From: Solibacillus sp. FSL H8-0538
Lineage (GTDB): Bacteria > Bacillota > Bacilli > Bacillales_A > Planococcaceae
Reading direction: 5' to 3'
NCBI RefSeq assembly: GCF_038003525.1
Contig: NZ_JBBOPI010000001.1
Location: 921,001-985,000 of the forward strand
DNA: 64,000 bases
Both the position numbers and the translations under genes were made by a program. Shown here piece after piece: positions 9,793 through 18,247 of this stretch. A model generated the notes under the pieces. The model was not told the DNA's origin. It saw nothing but the letters and a program-made list of their open reading frames with translations, and did not search any database. Every line of letters begins with the position of its first letter. Position 1 is the first letter of the stretch.

Positions 9793-9811
9793 TTCAGTAT
9801 TTGCGCTATAT

Positions 9812-9853
9812 AAAGGCTAGAAGAGAGACCATGGCTCTCCTCTAGCCTTTTTC
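9812..9853 (+). terminator. Terminator after rpmF
   Basis: A stem of about 16 bp with one mismatch (AAAGGCTAG...CTAGCCTTT at its base, 9812-9850), then a T-rich tail. Confidence 0.82.
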
Positions 9854-9982
9854 TGTTTTCATGACGAGAACGTCTGTTTAGGCTCGGTATGAACTGGAAC
9901 GTTCGGAGTTTTCGAAAAGTATATTTACGTACGATCGAAGCTAGATATCTTTTTTGATGCTGCAGTAACACAAGAGACTAAT

Positions 9983-10140
9983 CAACGACTGACTGACTAA
10001 CATCCTGTACAAATGGAGCTAGCCTAAAATCGCCACGTCCTGTGGCAACGACTGACTGACTAACATCCTGTACAAAGGGAGCTAGCCTAAAGTCGCCACG
10101 TCGTGTGGAAACGGCTAGCTGACCGACGTCGTGTCGGCCT
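9983..10140. repeat. 63-bp tandem repeat (2.5 units) carrying small hairpins
   Basis: Units at 9983-10045 and 10046-10108 are nearly identical; a third, partial and more diverged unit covers 10109-10140. Each unit holds a CCAC-(5)-GTGG type hairpin; the third has CCGAC-(5)-GTCGG at 10123-10137. The element at 58710-58830 shares its order of motifs. Because 63 is a multiple of three, a spurious minus-strand frame with a repeated 21-residue peptide runs through it. It occupies most of the 444-bp gap between rpmF and the hydratase gene. Confidence 0.85.
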
Positions 10141-10236
10141 GAATATTCAATTAATTCACTTGTCAAACGTGTGATCGTTCGCTACTATAAATAGTGATAT
10201 GTGTTATAGTACGATAATTTCAAAGGGGTGGACAAG

Positions 10237-11001
10237 GTGGCATATTTAATTCAGAAGAATGATGGTATTTTGACGTTCACGATTAATCGCGAAGAAAAAC
10301 GCAATGCGGTTAATGATGACGTCATGAATGGTTTAAATGAGGTTATTACATATATTAAACAGCATAATGATGTACGCTTTTTAGTCGTTACTGGGGCTGG
10401 GGAAAAATCATTTTGCTCTGGTGGAGATTTGTCGGTATTTCATGCGCTTGAAACTGAGGACCAAGCATTTGGCATGCTAAGTAAAATGGGGAAAATATTA
10501 TATGATTTAGCGACGTTACCGGTCCCGACGATTGCGCTTATTAACGGTACGGCTGTTGGTGGTGGCTGCGAAATCGCAACAGCCTGTGATTTTCGGTTGG
10601 TGGCGAGTGATGCGAAATGTGGCTTTATTCAAGGGACATTAGGGATTACAAGCGGCTGGGGTGGTGGAACGTATTTGTTTGAACGCGGATTACGCCACGA
10701 TAGAGCGCTGAAAATGCTTGTAGATGCAAAACCATACGAAGCACAGTTGCTTTATGATATCGGCTGGGCAATGCGTGTATTTGACGGGTCGAAAGAAGAA
10801 GCGCTTGAAGCATTCATCTATGAAATGCGAAAAGTTCATCCATCTGTTCATCAAGCTTATAAGGAAATTGAGCTGCGTAAATGGCGTGAGCGTAATATGT
10901 ATCAGCGCGTTATGGAAGAAGTTCGTACATGTGCGAAGTTATGGGAAAGTGAAGCTCATCACGAGGCCGTTAATAGCTTCTTGACAAAATCAAAAAAATA
11001 A
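10237..11001 (+). CDS. Enoyl-CoA hydratase/isomerase family protein
   Basis: 254 residues with a crotonase fold. Seen: the early REEKRNAVN, the oxyanion-hole segment SFCSGGDLSVF near residues 60-70, and the second oxyanion segment INGTAVGGGCEIATACDFR near 100-118. The usual second catalytic Glu region is occupied by GTLGITSGWGGGTYL, so the reaction (hydratase, isomerase or other) cannot be fixed. I choose GTG at 10237 because AAAGGGGTGG lies 5-6 bases upstream; an upstream in-frame GTG at 10228 falls within that site. It stands close to carboxylase genes at 11652-13449 that also act on acyl-CoAs. A terminator follows. Confidence 0.85.
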   Translation: MAYLIQKNDGILTFTINREEKRNAVNDDVMNGLNEVITYIKQHNDVRFLVVTGAGEKSFCSGGDLSVFHALETEDQAFGMLSKMGKILYDLATLPVPTIALINGTAVGGGCEIATACDFRLVASDAKCGFIQGTLGITSGWGGGTYLFERGLRHDRALKMLVDAKPYEAQLLYDIGWAMRVFDGSKEEALEAFIYEMRKVHPSVHQAYKEIELRKWRERNMYQRVMEEVRTCAKLWESEAHHEAVNSFLTKSKK

Positions 11002-11010
11002 ATGACAGTG

Positions 11011-11049
11011 AACGTCTCTTAACTTCTAGTGGAAGTGAGGGACGTTTTT
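11011..11049 (+). terminator. Terminator after the enoyl-CoA hydratase gene
   Basis: Stem built from AACGTC...GACGTT with an inner ACTTC/GAAGT pair, then five T. Confidence 0.75.
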
Positions 11050-11114
11050 CTATTGTTTCCTATTCTATTTCGTCTCTATTCGCATATAGTAGTAAAAAAT
11101 GTGAGGTGACTGAA

Positions 11115-11525
11115 ATGGAACATAAACGAAGAAAAGATCAGTGGACGGTGGCGGATGATGAAAAACTTGCTGAAATTGTCATTCAAGCTGTTCAAAATGG
11201 TAAAACGCAACTAGAAGCATTTGAGGCGGCAGCGCTCGTATTAAATCGTACAAAGCAGGCATGTGGTTTTCGCTGGAATAAAACATTGCGTCTCCAATAT
11301 GGCCAAATGTTAAATAGTGTTCGCAAGCGCCCGAAGCAATTAATGCGCAGCCATTTGAAACTAGCGTTGACTAGCTTTGATGAGCTAACAGAGGCCTATA
11401 CGGAGCTTGAATTAAAATACCGTGAGCTGCAAACAGATCATGAAAAATTGCTGAGATGGCTACAACAAGGTAACGCCTTTCTTTCAAAACAACAGGAAGC
11501 AAAAGAGGAAATGAGTATAAAGTAG
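11115..11525 (+). CDS. ylbO: RsfA/YlbO-family transcriptional regulator
   Basis: 136 residues. Bacillus RsfA fine-tunes sigma-F-dependent forespore transcription, and YlbO is its paralogue at this chromosomal position. The N-terminal half (QWTVADDEKLAEIV, then LNRTKQACGFRWN) is a Myb/SANT-like helix-turn-helix; residues ~90-125 look like a coiled coil (LTEAYTELELKYRELQ). ATG at 11115 is preferred to GTG at 11106 because AGGTG lies 6 bases upstream of the ATG. Regulation of the neighbouring acyl-CoA genes is possible but not shown. Confidence 0.8.
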   Translation: MEHKRRKDQWTVADDEKLAEIVIQAVQNGKTQLEAFEAAALVLNRTKQACGFRWNKTLRLQYGQMLNSVRKRPKQLMRSHLKLALTSFDELTEAYTELELKYRELQTDHEKLLRWLQQGNAFLSKQQEAKEEMSIK

Positions 11526-11651
11526 ATAAAATAATCATTTTTTCTTGAAATATAAGGAAAATATTTGAAATAAAATTCGATGCTAGCTTACAATAGAAGA
11601 GAAACATGTCGATTTTATTCTCGAACAATAATCTTCTAAGGAGGCATTACT

Positions 11652-11864
11652 ATGGGGGAAGTAAAAGCACAAATGGCAGGAACAGTATTTGAAGTAAGCG
11701 TTAAAGAGGGCGAAGAGGTGACAAAAGGGCAAACGCTCATAATCTTAGAATCGATGAAGATGGAAATACCGTGTGAAGCAGAAACAGGTGGCGTTGTCGT
11801 GAAAATTCTTGTAGCAGAAGGGGATTTTGTTGAAGAAGATGATGTACTTGTTGAACTAGCATAA
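11652..11864 (+). CDS. Small biotin/lipoyl-attachment protein (biotin carboxyl carrier, BLAP type)
   Basis: 70 residues, consisting of a single biotinyl domain. The ESMKMEIP motif places the biotinylated lysine at about residue 36, and the flanking VKEGEEVTKGQ and AEGDFVEEDDVL segments are standard. It resembles B. subtilis YngHB. It starts 46 bp before a carboxyltransferase gene with AAGGAGG upstream of the ATG, so the two probably form the carrier and transferase parts of one acyl-CoA carboxylase. No biotin carboxylase gene is in the window. Confidence 0.88.
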   Translation: MGEVKAQMAGTVFEVSVKEGEEVTKGQTLIILESMKMEIPCEAETGGVVVKILVAEGDFVEEDDVLVELA

Positions 11865-11910
11865 CCTTGGAATCTAGTAGGTTAGAATTCTGGTCGAAGG
11901 AGAGAATTGT

Positions 11911-13449
11911 ATGACGAACACATCGTATAACGAAACTTTACAGCAAAAAATCGAAGCAATTTATGCAGGGGGTCATGAGAAATATCACGAAAAATTAAAG
12001 GAAACGAATAAATTATTTGTACGTGATCGTCTACAGCTATTATTTGATAACGGGGAATATGAGGAAGATGGCCGCTTTGCAAACTGTGAGGCGGGCGATT
12101 TACCGGCAGATGGAGTTGTCACGGCAATTGGGAAAGTCGGTGGACAAACTGTTTGTGTAATGGCTAATGATTCGACGATTAAAGCCGGATCATGGGGCTT
12201 CAGAACGGTTGAAAAGATTATTCGTATACAGGAAACGGCCGAAAAAATGCAAGTACCGCTTTTCTATTTAGTTGATTCAGCAGGTGCGCGAATTACAGAC
12301 CAACTAGAAATGTTCCCTGGTCGTCGCGGTGCTGGGCGTATATTCCATAATCAAGTGCGCCTGAGCGGCATGATTCCACAAATTTGCATTTTGTTTGGTC
12401 CGTCTGCAGCGGGCGGGGCATATATTCCGGCGTTTTGTGATATCGTCATTATGGTGGACGGCAATGCGTCAATGTATTTAGGTTCGCCGCGCATGGCAGA
12501 GAAGGTCATCGGAGAAAAGGTGACCCTAGAAGAAATGGGTGGAGCGAATATGCATTGTACGGTGAGTGGATGTGGTGATGTGCTTGCTACAACTGAGGAA
12601 GAGGCCATTGCGGAGGCGCGACGCTATTTAAATTATTTTCCTTCAAGCTATGCTGATTTACCGCCGCTTGACATCGGGAAGGTTCCGAAAACGGGTCGTA
12701 CACTTGAGGAAATGATTCCAAAAAATCAAAATGCACCATTTAATATGTATGAGTGTATTGATCAGCTAATTGATGTAGGCAGTTTTTTTGAGGTGAAGAA
12801 ACTGTTCGCTGCAGAGCTTATTACTGGTCTTGCGCGCATTGATGGGCTAGTGGTAGGTATTGTTGCGAATCAGCCGAAAGTGAAGGGTGGCGTATTATTC
12901 GTTGATTCAGCGGATAAAGCGACTAAGTTCATAAATTTATGTGATGCCTTTTCGATTCCACTTTTGTTTTTGGCGGATGTACCAGGATTTATGATTGGTA
13001 CTAAAGTAGAACGTGCAGGCATAATTCGACATGGTGCGAAATTTATATCGGCTATGAGCTCAGCAACCGTGCCGAAAATCTCAGTTATTATTCGCAAGGC
13101 ATACGGTGCGGGTTTATACGCGATGTGTGGACCTGCATTTGAGCCCGATGTTTGTATCGCACTACCAACAGCTCAAATTGCGGTGATGGGCCCAGAAGCT
13201 GCCGTTAACGCGGTATTCTCTAATAAAATCGAAGCGATTCAGGATCCGAAAGAACGCGCAGCATTCGTTAAAGAAAAAATCGAAGAATATAAAAAAGAGA
13301 TTGATTTATATAAGCTGGCATCGGAAATGGTAATTGACGAAATTGTAGCGCCCAATCATTTACGCGAAACGCTTATTCAGCGATTCGGCTATTATAGTAC
13401 AAAACAAATTATATTGCCTTATCGAAAACATCCCGTCTATCCAGTATAA
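11911..13449 (+). CDS. yngE: Acyl-CoA carboxylase carboxyltransferase subunit (YngE-like)
   Basis: 512 residues. It transfers CO2 from carboxybiotin to an acyl-CoA; the family includes propionyl-CoA, methylcrotonyl-CoA and acetyl-CoA carboxylase beta chains. Seen: FVRDRLQLLFD at the start, the MANDSTIKAGSWG segment, the acyl-CoA/oxyanion segment SAGARITDQ, GPSAAGGAYIPAF, and in the C-terminal half the biotin-side oxyanion region IRKAYGAGLYAM. The length and N terminus match B. subtilis YngE, so a methylcrotonyl-CoA-like substrate is plausible, but the sequence alone does not decide. ATG at 11911 has GAAGGAGA upstream. Confidence 0.88.
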   Translation: MTNTSYNETLQQKIEAIYAGGHEKYHEKLKETNKLFVRDRLQLLFDNGEYEEDGRFANCEAGDLPADGVVTAIGKVGGQTVCVMANDSTIKAGSWGFRTVEKIIRIQETAEKMQVPLFYLVDSAGARITDQLEMFPGRRGAGRIFHNQVRLSGMIPQICILFGPSAAGGAYIPAFCDIVIMVDGNASMYLGSPRMAEKVIGEKVTLEEMGGANMHCTVSGCGDVLATTEEEAIAEARRYLNYFPSSYADLPPLDIGKVPKTGRTLEEMIPKNQNAPFNMYECIDQLIDVGSFFEVKKLFAAELITGLARIDGLVVGIVANQPKVKGGVLFVDSADKATKFINLCDAFSIPLLFLADVPGFMIGTKVERAGIIRHGAKFISAMSSATVPKISVIIRKAYGAGLYAMCGPAFEPDVCIALPTAQIAVMGPEAAVNAVFSNKIEAIQDPKERAAFVKEKIEEYKKEIDLYKLASEMVIDEIVAPNHLRETLIQRFGYYSTKQIILPYRKHPVYPV

Positions 13450-13461
13450 TAATTGTTACCT

Positions 13462-13492
13462 GAAGGGGCTGTCTTGAAGGCAGGCCTTTTTT
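13462..13492 (+). terminator. Terminator after the carboxyltransferase gene
   Basis: Short imperfect stem (AAGGGGCTGTCT with AGGCAGGCCTT) followed by six T. Confidence 0.65.
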
Positions 13493-13506
13493 CTGTGTGG
13501 TTAACA

Positions 13507-13578
13507 AAGTTTAACTTTCTAAACTACCTAATAAAGGACGTCATCTAGCCGTATTTAGGGACGAGATGATGCCATTCT
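13507..13578 (+). repeat. Double-hairpin dispersed repeat, copy D (diverged)
   Basis: Contains AAAGTttaACTTT, a linker ending AAAGGAC, and CATCT...AGATG around a TATTTA-like loop. It aligns along its length with the intact copies at 36321-36404 and 59885-59967. Confidence 0.65.
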
Positions 13579-13606
13579 GATTCGAGATTTTTTAGGAGGA
13601 GTAGCG

Positions 13607-14503
13607 ATGCTTATTCAAATTGTCGGTGCAGGTGCAGTTGGCATGCTCATGGCAAGTTTTGTTGCGGAGGCGGGTTTGCCGGTACAGTTAGTGGTGAGAC
13701 GCGCGCAGCAAGCCGTTATCATAAATAAACAGGGGCTTGTACGTCAAAATATTGATGGAGATGCGCAACAATTTCAATTTCGATCAACGACGCGCATAAA
13801 TAACGAGACGGGGTTAATTATTGTAGCTGTGAAATACGGTCAATTATCAGAGGTTATCGAAAATTTACATAGTGTAAATGAACAAATTCCTATATTATTT
13901 CTTCAAAATGGTTTAGCCCATTTTGAAGAGGGGTTAAGGCTGCCACATCAGCATATTGCCTATAGTTCTGTGCAGTTTGGTGCACAAAAATTAGATGATG
14001 TAACAGTCGTGCATCGTGGGATTGGAGCAATGAAGATCGCTGTAGCACGTGGAGAAGTAGGTGTGTTTCAATTTCTGGAGCAATTAGAAAGTCGTACTTT
14101 GCCAATTGTTTTTGAGGCAAATGCGGAACAAATGCTATTGGAAAAAGCGTTGCTAAATTGTTTTATTAATCCTTTAACAGCCATCTTACAAATAAAAAAT
14201 GGGCAACTACTTCAAAATAGCGAAGCTCTCCAATTATTGCAATCATTATATAATGAATTAAGGTCTGCTTTTCCTGAGCTAACGAACCTAGTTAGTTTTG
14301 AAGATGTCCAACAATTATGTGCTCGTACAGCGAATAATACGTCTTCTATGCTTGCAGACCGGCTGCTTGGGCGTAGAACAGAGGTTGATACAATTGTTGG
14401 AGCAGTTATCAAAAAAGCACATAACGCCGGGAAGCAACTACCAACACTCGAGACGTTGTACTGTTTAGTAAAAGCCTTTGAAGAGAGCGGTGAGAAAATG
14501 TGA
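13607..14503 (+). CDS. ylbQ: 2-dehydropantoate 2-reductase family protein (YlbQ-like)
   Basis: 298 residues. Family members reduce ketopantoate to pantoate with NADPH for pantothenate synthesis; paralogues with other 2-oxoacid substrates exist. The N-terminal Rossmann motif GAGAVGMLMA is clear, with VRRAQQ at the end of the second strand (suited to NADP). Also visible are the VAVKYGQ stretch and, in the C-terminal domain, a catalytic-type EKALLNCFINPLTA segment. The AGGAGG before ATG 13607 is good. It overlaps the next gene by 4 bp. Confidence 0.85.
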   Translation: MLIQIVGAGAVGMLMASFVAEAGLPVQLVVRRAQQAVIINKQGLVRQNIDGDAQQFQFRSTTRINNETGLIIVAVKYGQLSEVIENLHSVNEQIPILFLQNGLAHFEEGLRLPHQHIAYSSVQFGAQKLDDVTVVHRGIGAMKIAVARGEVGVFQFLEQLESRTLPIVFEANAEQMLLEKALLNCFINPLTAILQIKNGQLLQNSEALQLLQSLYNELRSAFPELTNLVSFEDVQQLCARTANNTSSMLADRLLGRRTEVDTIVGAVIKKAHNAGKQLPTLETLYCLVKAFEESGEKM

Positions 14504-14895
14504 AGTTTGTCATACAAGTTTTGATGACGACTATTTTATTTTGTCCTATTATTGCACTTTTGATAACATATGTGATTTTCCGAAAATGCAAAATTGATCA
14601 TGTGAAAGCATTTGGTCTTGCTGCAGATATCACAACATGTGTATTGTTTTTAACGGTACCGCTTGCAATAAATAGCATATGGGAGGTGTCACTATTCATT
14701 CCTGTTATTTTAATGGCGGTAGTCATTGCTGTGTTTTTTACATACATTGATTGGAAAACGAAAAAAGAAATTGAAGTACTGCAGTTGCTGAAAAAACTGT
14801 GGCGAATTTACTTTATTTTATTAGGCGTTTTATATTTTGTTATTTTGGTTGGGGGGCTTACACAAAATATTATTGGGTATGTCGCACCTATGTAA
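14500..14895 (+). CDS. DUF3397 family membrane protein
   Basis: 131 residues with four hydrophobic segments (about 5-25, 38-58, 65-85 and 105-125). Function unknown; small DUF3397 proteins are typical of Bacilli and often lie just before bshC/mraZ. Start is GTG at 14500, giving a 4-bp overlap with the stop of the reductase gene. Confidence 0.75.
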   Translation: MKFVIQVLMTTILFCPIIALLITYVIFRKCKIDHVKAFGLAADITTCVLFLTVPLAINSIWEVSLFIPVILMAVVIAVFFTYIDWKTKKEIEVLQLLKKLWRIYFILLGVLYFVILVGGLTQNIIGYVAPM

Positions 14896-15045
14896 AATAT
14901 TATCCGAAGATGTAAGCATTTTCTTTCCACAAAAGGTGCTCAACGTTTACAATAAGAAAACAGTCATGAATTAAAAATATAGTAGCATAGTAAAGATAGT
15001 CATTAGTACTAACATAGTAGAGATAGAAGTAGAGGAGATTTTTCA

Positions 15046-16662
15046 ATGAAGCTGGAACAAATTTCATTACCAGTGAAGAACGGATTATTAGCAGACTATT
15101 GGTCTGAAGATGCAAATATTCATACGTTTTTCGATTATAAATATAATGATCAATCATTTGTGGAACGTGCGAGCTACTTGCAAAATAAAACATATGACAT
15201 GGAGCAACTAGCAACAGTAATTCGCGTTTATATGGAAAAATTCGGCATACATTCAGCGGTGGAACAACATTTAACGGATCTTGAACAAGGTGCACTTGTA
15301 GTTGTTGGAGGACAGCAGGCGGGCGTACTAACAGGCCCGTTATACTCGGTTCATAAAGCCATATCGGTAATTTTATTAGCAAAAGAACAGCGCGAGAAAT
15401 TACAAATTCCTGTTGTACCACTATTTTGGATTGCTGGTGAAGACCATGATATAGAGGAAATTAATCATACGTATACAATTGTAGATGGGCAACCGAAAAA
15501 GCGTGGCTATAGTGAACGCTCTAAACGTAAAACGATGGCTTCTACAACAGCATTAAATCAAGAAGCGATGGAACAACTTGTACGCGTTGTATTTAAGGAC
15601 TTCGGTGAAACGGCGTATACAGAAGGGCTACTAGTAGATGTGTTAAAGCATGTCCGAGCGAGCGAAACTTTTACGGACTTCTTTGCAACATTGATGAATG
15701 AGTTATTTGCTAAACATGGTCTGTTAATGATTGATGCGGCAAATGGGGCATTCCGCCAATATGAGAAGTCGTTCTTTGCAGCGATTATTCAGCATAATGA
15801 GCAAATTGCCAAAGTGGTAGTAGAGCAGGAACGTGAACTAATGGAAGCGGGCTACGGTATGCCGATTGAAGCGAATGCGGACAATGCAAACTTATTTTAC
15901 GTACAAGACGGAGAGCGCTTTTTATTAGAATGCAAAAACGAGCAGTTTCGTAATGTGCTAGCGCATATTAAATTTACAAAGGACGAGTTACTCGATCTGG
16001 CGAAAAATACACCTGAAAAGCTCAGTAATAATGTGGTTACGCGTCCGCTAATGCAAGAAATGACGATTCCAGTTCTAGCCTTTGTAGGAGGACCCGGGGA
16101 ACTTGCTTACTGGGCAACCTTAAAAGGTGCTTTTGCTATACTAGATTTACAAATGCCGATTTTTGCACCACGTCTTAATATTACGTTGCAAACTCGCCAA
16201 GTACAGACACTTCTTCAACAGTATGAGCTGTCACTTATGCAAATCATTGCGGGTGAAGGCGAACAATTGAAGCAGGAGTTTATTGGGAGCGTGCAGGATG
16301 TGGAAGCGGCATGTCAAATTCAGCAAATGAATGAATTGCTAGCAAAACAATATGATGAGTTACTTAATCATTTATCGACACAGCAATTAGATCTACAAAA
16401 AATTATTGAAAAAAATAAAGTGTATCATGAGCAACAGTTTAGTTATTTACGAAGTAAGATCTCCCAGCAAGTACTGCAAAAACATCAGGTAGTGTTAAGG
16501 CAATTTGATGTATTGCAGGCAGAGCTTTTACCGAACGAAGGTTACCAAGAGCGGCTTTATAATCCGTATCAGTTTCTAAATACTTATGGTCCGACGTTGA
16601 TTGATGATTTATTGGGTCTTCCGATGAGTATTTGTGCTCAACATCAAATTGTCTCGCTGTAG
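15046..16662 (+). CDS. bshC: Bacillithiol biosynthesis cysteine-adding enzyme BshC
   Basis: 538 residues, usual length. It adds cysteine to glucosaminyl-malate in the last step of bacillithiol synthesis, so the cell makes this thiol as its glutathione substitute. Seen: VVGGQQAGVLTGPLY near residue 87, FWIAGEDHDIEEINH near 126-140, FVGGPGELAYWA near 346, and a long C-terminal coiled coil (~425-495). AGAGGAG lies upstream of ATG 15046. As in B. subtilis (yllA), it directly precedes mraZ, but here a terminator separates them. Confidence 0.93.
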   Translation: MKLEQISLPVKNGLLADYWSEDANIHTFFDYKYNDQSFVERASYLQNKTYDMEQLATVIRVYMEKFGIHSAVEQHLTDLEQGALVVVGGQQAGVLTGPLYSVHKAISVILLAKEQREKLQIPVVPLFWIAGEDHDIEEINHTYTIVDGQPKKRGYSERSKRKTMASTTALNQEAMEQLVRVVFKDFGETAYTEGLLVDVLKHVRASETFTDFFATLMNELFAKHGLLMIDAANGAFRQYEKSFFAAIIQHNEQIAKVVVEQERELMEAGYGMPIEANADNANLFYVQDGERFLLECKNEQFRNVLAHIKFTKDELLDLAKNTPEKLSNNVVTRPLMQEMTIPVLAFVGGPGELAYWATLKGAFAILDLQMPIFAPRLNITLQTRQVQTLLQQYELSLMQIIAGEGEQLKQEFIGSVQDVEAACQIQQMNELLAKQYDELLNHLSTQQLDLQKIIEKNKVYHEQQFSYLRSKISQQVLQKHQVVLRQFDVLQAELLPNEGYQERLYNPYQFLNTYGPTLIDDLLGLPMSICAQHQIVSL

Positions 16663-16669
16663 AATTTAT

Positions 16670-16701
16670 GAGTTATCTCACATAGAGATAACTCTTTTTT
16701 T
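16670..16701 (+). terminator. Terminator after bshC
   Basis: GAGTTATCTC (16670-16679) pairs with GAGATAACTC (16685-16694) across a 5-base loop, then seven T. The same stem core recurs at 31901-31930. Confidence 0.9.
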
Positions 16702-16784
16702 ATGCCATTTCTATTAGATGTTTTTAGGTGAATACGGTCTAATTACACAAATACCAAATAGTTGTCAACCATTTTCTAAAAGTT

Positions 16785-16828
16785 GTGGTGGAAAGTGGGG
16801 CAATGTGGTACATTATTTATTAAAGTGG
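16785..16828 (+). promoter_or_regulatory. Candidate MraZ operator (GTGG repeats in 10-bp phase)
   Basis: GTGG occurs at 16785, 16795 and 16805, exactly 10 bp apart, and again in phase at 16825 in the ribosome-binding region of mraZ. MraZ proteins bind short direct GTGG-type repeats with this spacing upstream of their own operon, so autoregulation of the dcw operon is expected. Confidence 0.7.
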
Positions 16829-16838
16829 GGTGAGTAGC

Positions 16839-17270
16839 ATGTTCATGGGAGAATATCAACATTCCGTTGATACGAAAGGGCGACTGATTATACCTTCAAA
16901 GTTCCGCGAAGCACTTAGTGATTCATTTGTTATTACGCGGGGACTTGATAACTGTCTTTTTGGCTATCCTATGGATGAATGGCGAAAACTCGAGGAAAAA
17001 CTAAAGGATTTACCGATGACGAAAAAAGATGCACGTTCGTTTGCACGATTTTTCTTTTCTGGAGCTACTGAAGTAGAAATAGACAAGCAAGGCCGGATTA
17101 ATATTCCATCTACACTTATTCATCACGCTAATCTTGTAAAAGAGTGCGTCGTGCTAGGTGTATCCAGTAAAATTGAGATTTGGGCGAAGGATGCATGGGA
17201 TCAGTACTTTACTGAATCGGAACAATCTTTTAATGAAATAGCAGAAAATATGGTAGGTTTTGATTTTTAG
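16839..17270 (+). CDS. mraZ: Transcriptional regulator MraZ
   Basis: 143 residues, usual length, beginning [16 protein letters not shown]. It has two AbrB-like SpoVT/MraZ domains, each with a DxKGRxxIP signature ([13 protein letters not shown] near residue 12 and [12 protein letters not shown] near 84). It is a DNA-binding repressor and first gene of the dcw cluster. ATG at 16839 is taken, not the in-frame GTG at 16830, on family N terminus and the GGGGTG just upstream. Confidence 0.95.
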   Translation: MFMGEYQHSVDTKGRLIIPSKFREALSDSFVITRGLDNCLFGYPMDEWRKLEEKLKDLPMTKKDARSFARFFFSGATEVEIDKQGRINIPSTLIHHANLVKECVVLGVSSKIEIWAKDAWDQYFTESEQSFNEIAENMVGFDF

Positions 17271-17296
17271 TCAGACCAGAAAAAGGAGCTTAGAAT

Positions 17297-18247
17297 ATGT
17301 TCGATCATACAACTGTGTTATTGAGAGAAACTGTTGATGGATTGAACATCAATCCGGATGGTATTTATGTGGATTGTACTTTAGGTGGTGCAGGGCATAG
17401 CGAGTATTTAGTGAAGCAGCTATCATCAGAGGGGCGTTTAATTTGTTTTGACCAAGACACAACAGCAATAGAAAATGCGAAAGTAAGACTAGCCGATTAT
17501 TTAGATCGTGTAATATTTGTTCATTCAAACTTCCGTTATTTAAAGGAAGAGCTATTAAATTTAAACATCCATGAAGTCGATGGCATTTTATATGATTTAG
17601 GTGTCTCATCACCGCAGCTAGATACACCAGAACGTGGCTTTAGTTACCATCACGATGCGCCTCTAGATATGCGCATGGACCAAACGGCAGAGTTAACCGC
17701 TTTCCATGTCGTGAACGAATGGTCGTATGAAAATTTAGTCCGTATTTTTTTCCGTTACGGAGAAGAAAAGTTTTCAAAGCAAGTTGCACGTAAGATAGAA
17801 CAAGCACGCGAAGTTGCGCCGATTGAAACGACAGCTCAGTTAGTAGAATTGATTAAGGATGGTATTCCAGCCCCAGCTCGTCGCAAAGGTGGACATCCTG
17901 CGAAGCGTATTTTCCAAGCGATTAGAATTGCTGTGAATGATGAATTAGGAGCAGCAGAGGATTCTTTAACTGATGCAATTGACATGTTGGCAATTGGTGG
18001 GCGCATTAGTGTCATTACGTTCCATTCACTAGAGGACCGTTTGACAAAAACAATTTTTAAAGAAGCTTCATCACTACCAGATTTACCACCGGGACTACCC
18101 GTGATTCCGGAACATATGAAGCCAATTTTAAAACTTGTAACACGAAAACCGATTGTACCATCAGAAGAGGAGTTAGAGGCAAATAATCGTTCACGTTCAG
18201 CAAAGTTACGCGTTGCTGAAAAAATTAACGATAAAGGACGTGGGTAA
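17297..18247 (+). CDS. rsmH: 16S rRNA (cytosine(1402)-N4)-methyltransferase RsmH (MraW)
   Basis: 316 residues. It methylates N4 of C1402 in the ribosomal P site. Motifs: [13 protein letters not shown] at the N terminus, the SAM-binding [13 protein letters not shown] near residue 28, [10 protein letters not shown] near 104, [15 protein letters not shown] near 117, and FHSLEDR near 245. AAAAGGAG precedes ATG 17297. The stop abuts the ftsL start. Confidence 0.96.
   Translation: MFDHTTVLLRETVDGLNINPDGIYVDCTLGGAGHSEYLVKQLSSEGRLICFDQDTTAIENAKVRLADYLDRVIFVHSNFRYLKEELLNLNIHEVDGILYDLGVSSPQLDTPERGFSYHHDAPLDMRMDQTAELTAFHVVNEWSYENLVRIFFRYGEEKFSKQVARKIEQAREVAPIETTAQLVELIKDGIPAPARRKGGHPAKRIFQAIRIAVNDELGAAEDSLTDAIDMLAIGGRISVITFHSLEDRLTKTIFKEASSLPDLPPGLPVIPEHMKPILKLVTRKPIVPSEEELEANNRSRSAKLRVAEKINDKGRG

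Noticed and set aside
9983-10140. CRISPR-like appearance of repeated units before the hydratase gene
   Set aside because: Units are contiguous without variable spacers, 63 bp long, only 2.5 copies, and no cas genes are near.
11561-11594. Sigma-E-like CTTACAAT box before the biotinyl-carrier gene
   Set aside because: No acceptable -35 partner at 13-15 bp; too weak to list as a promoter.
14900-15421. 173-codon minus-strand frame opposite the start of bshC
   Set aside because: It lies antisense to conserved bshC codons and shows no family features; a shadow of the real frame.
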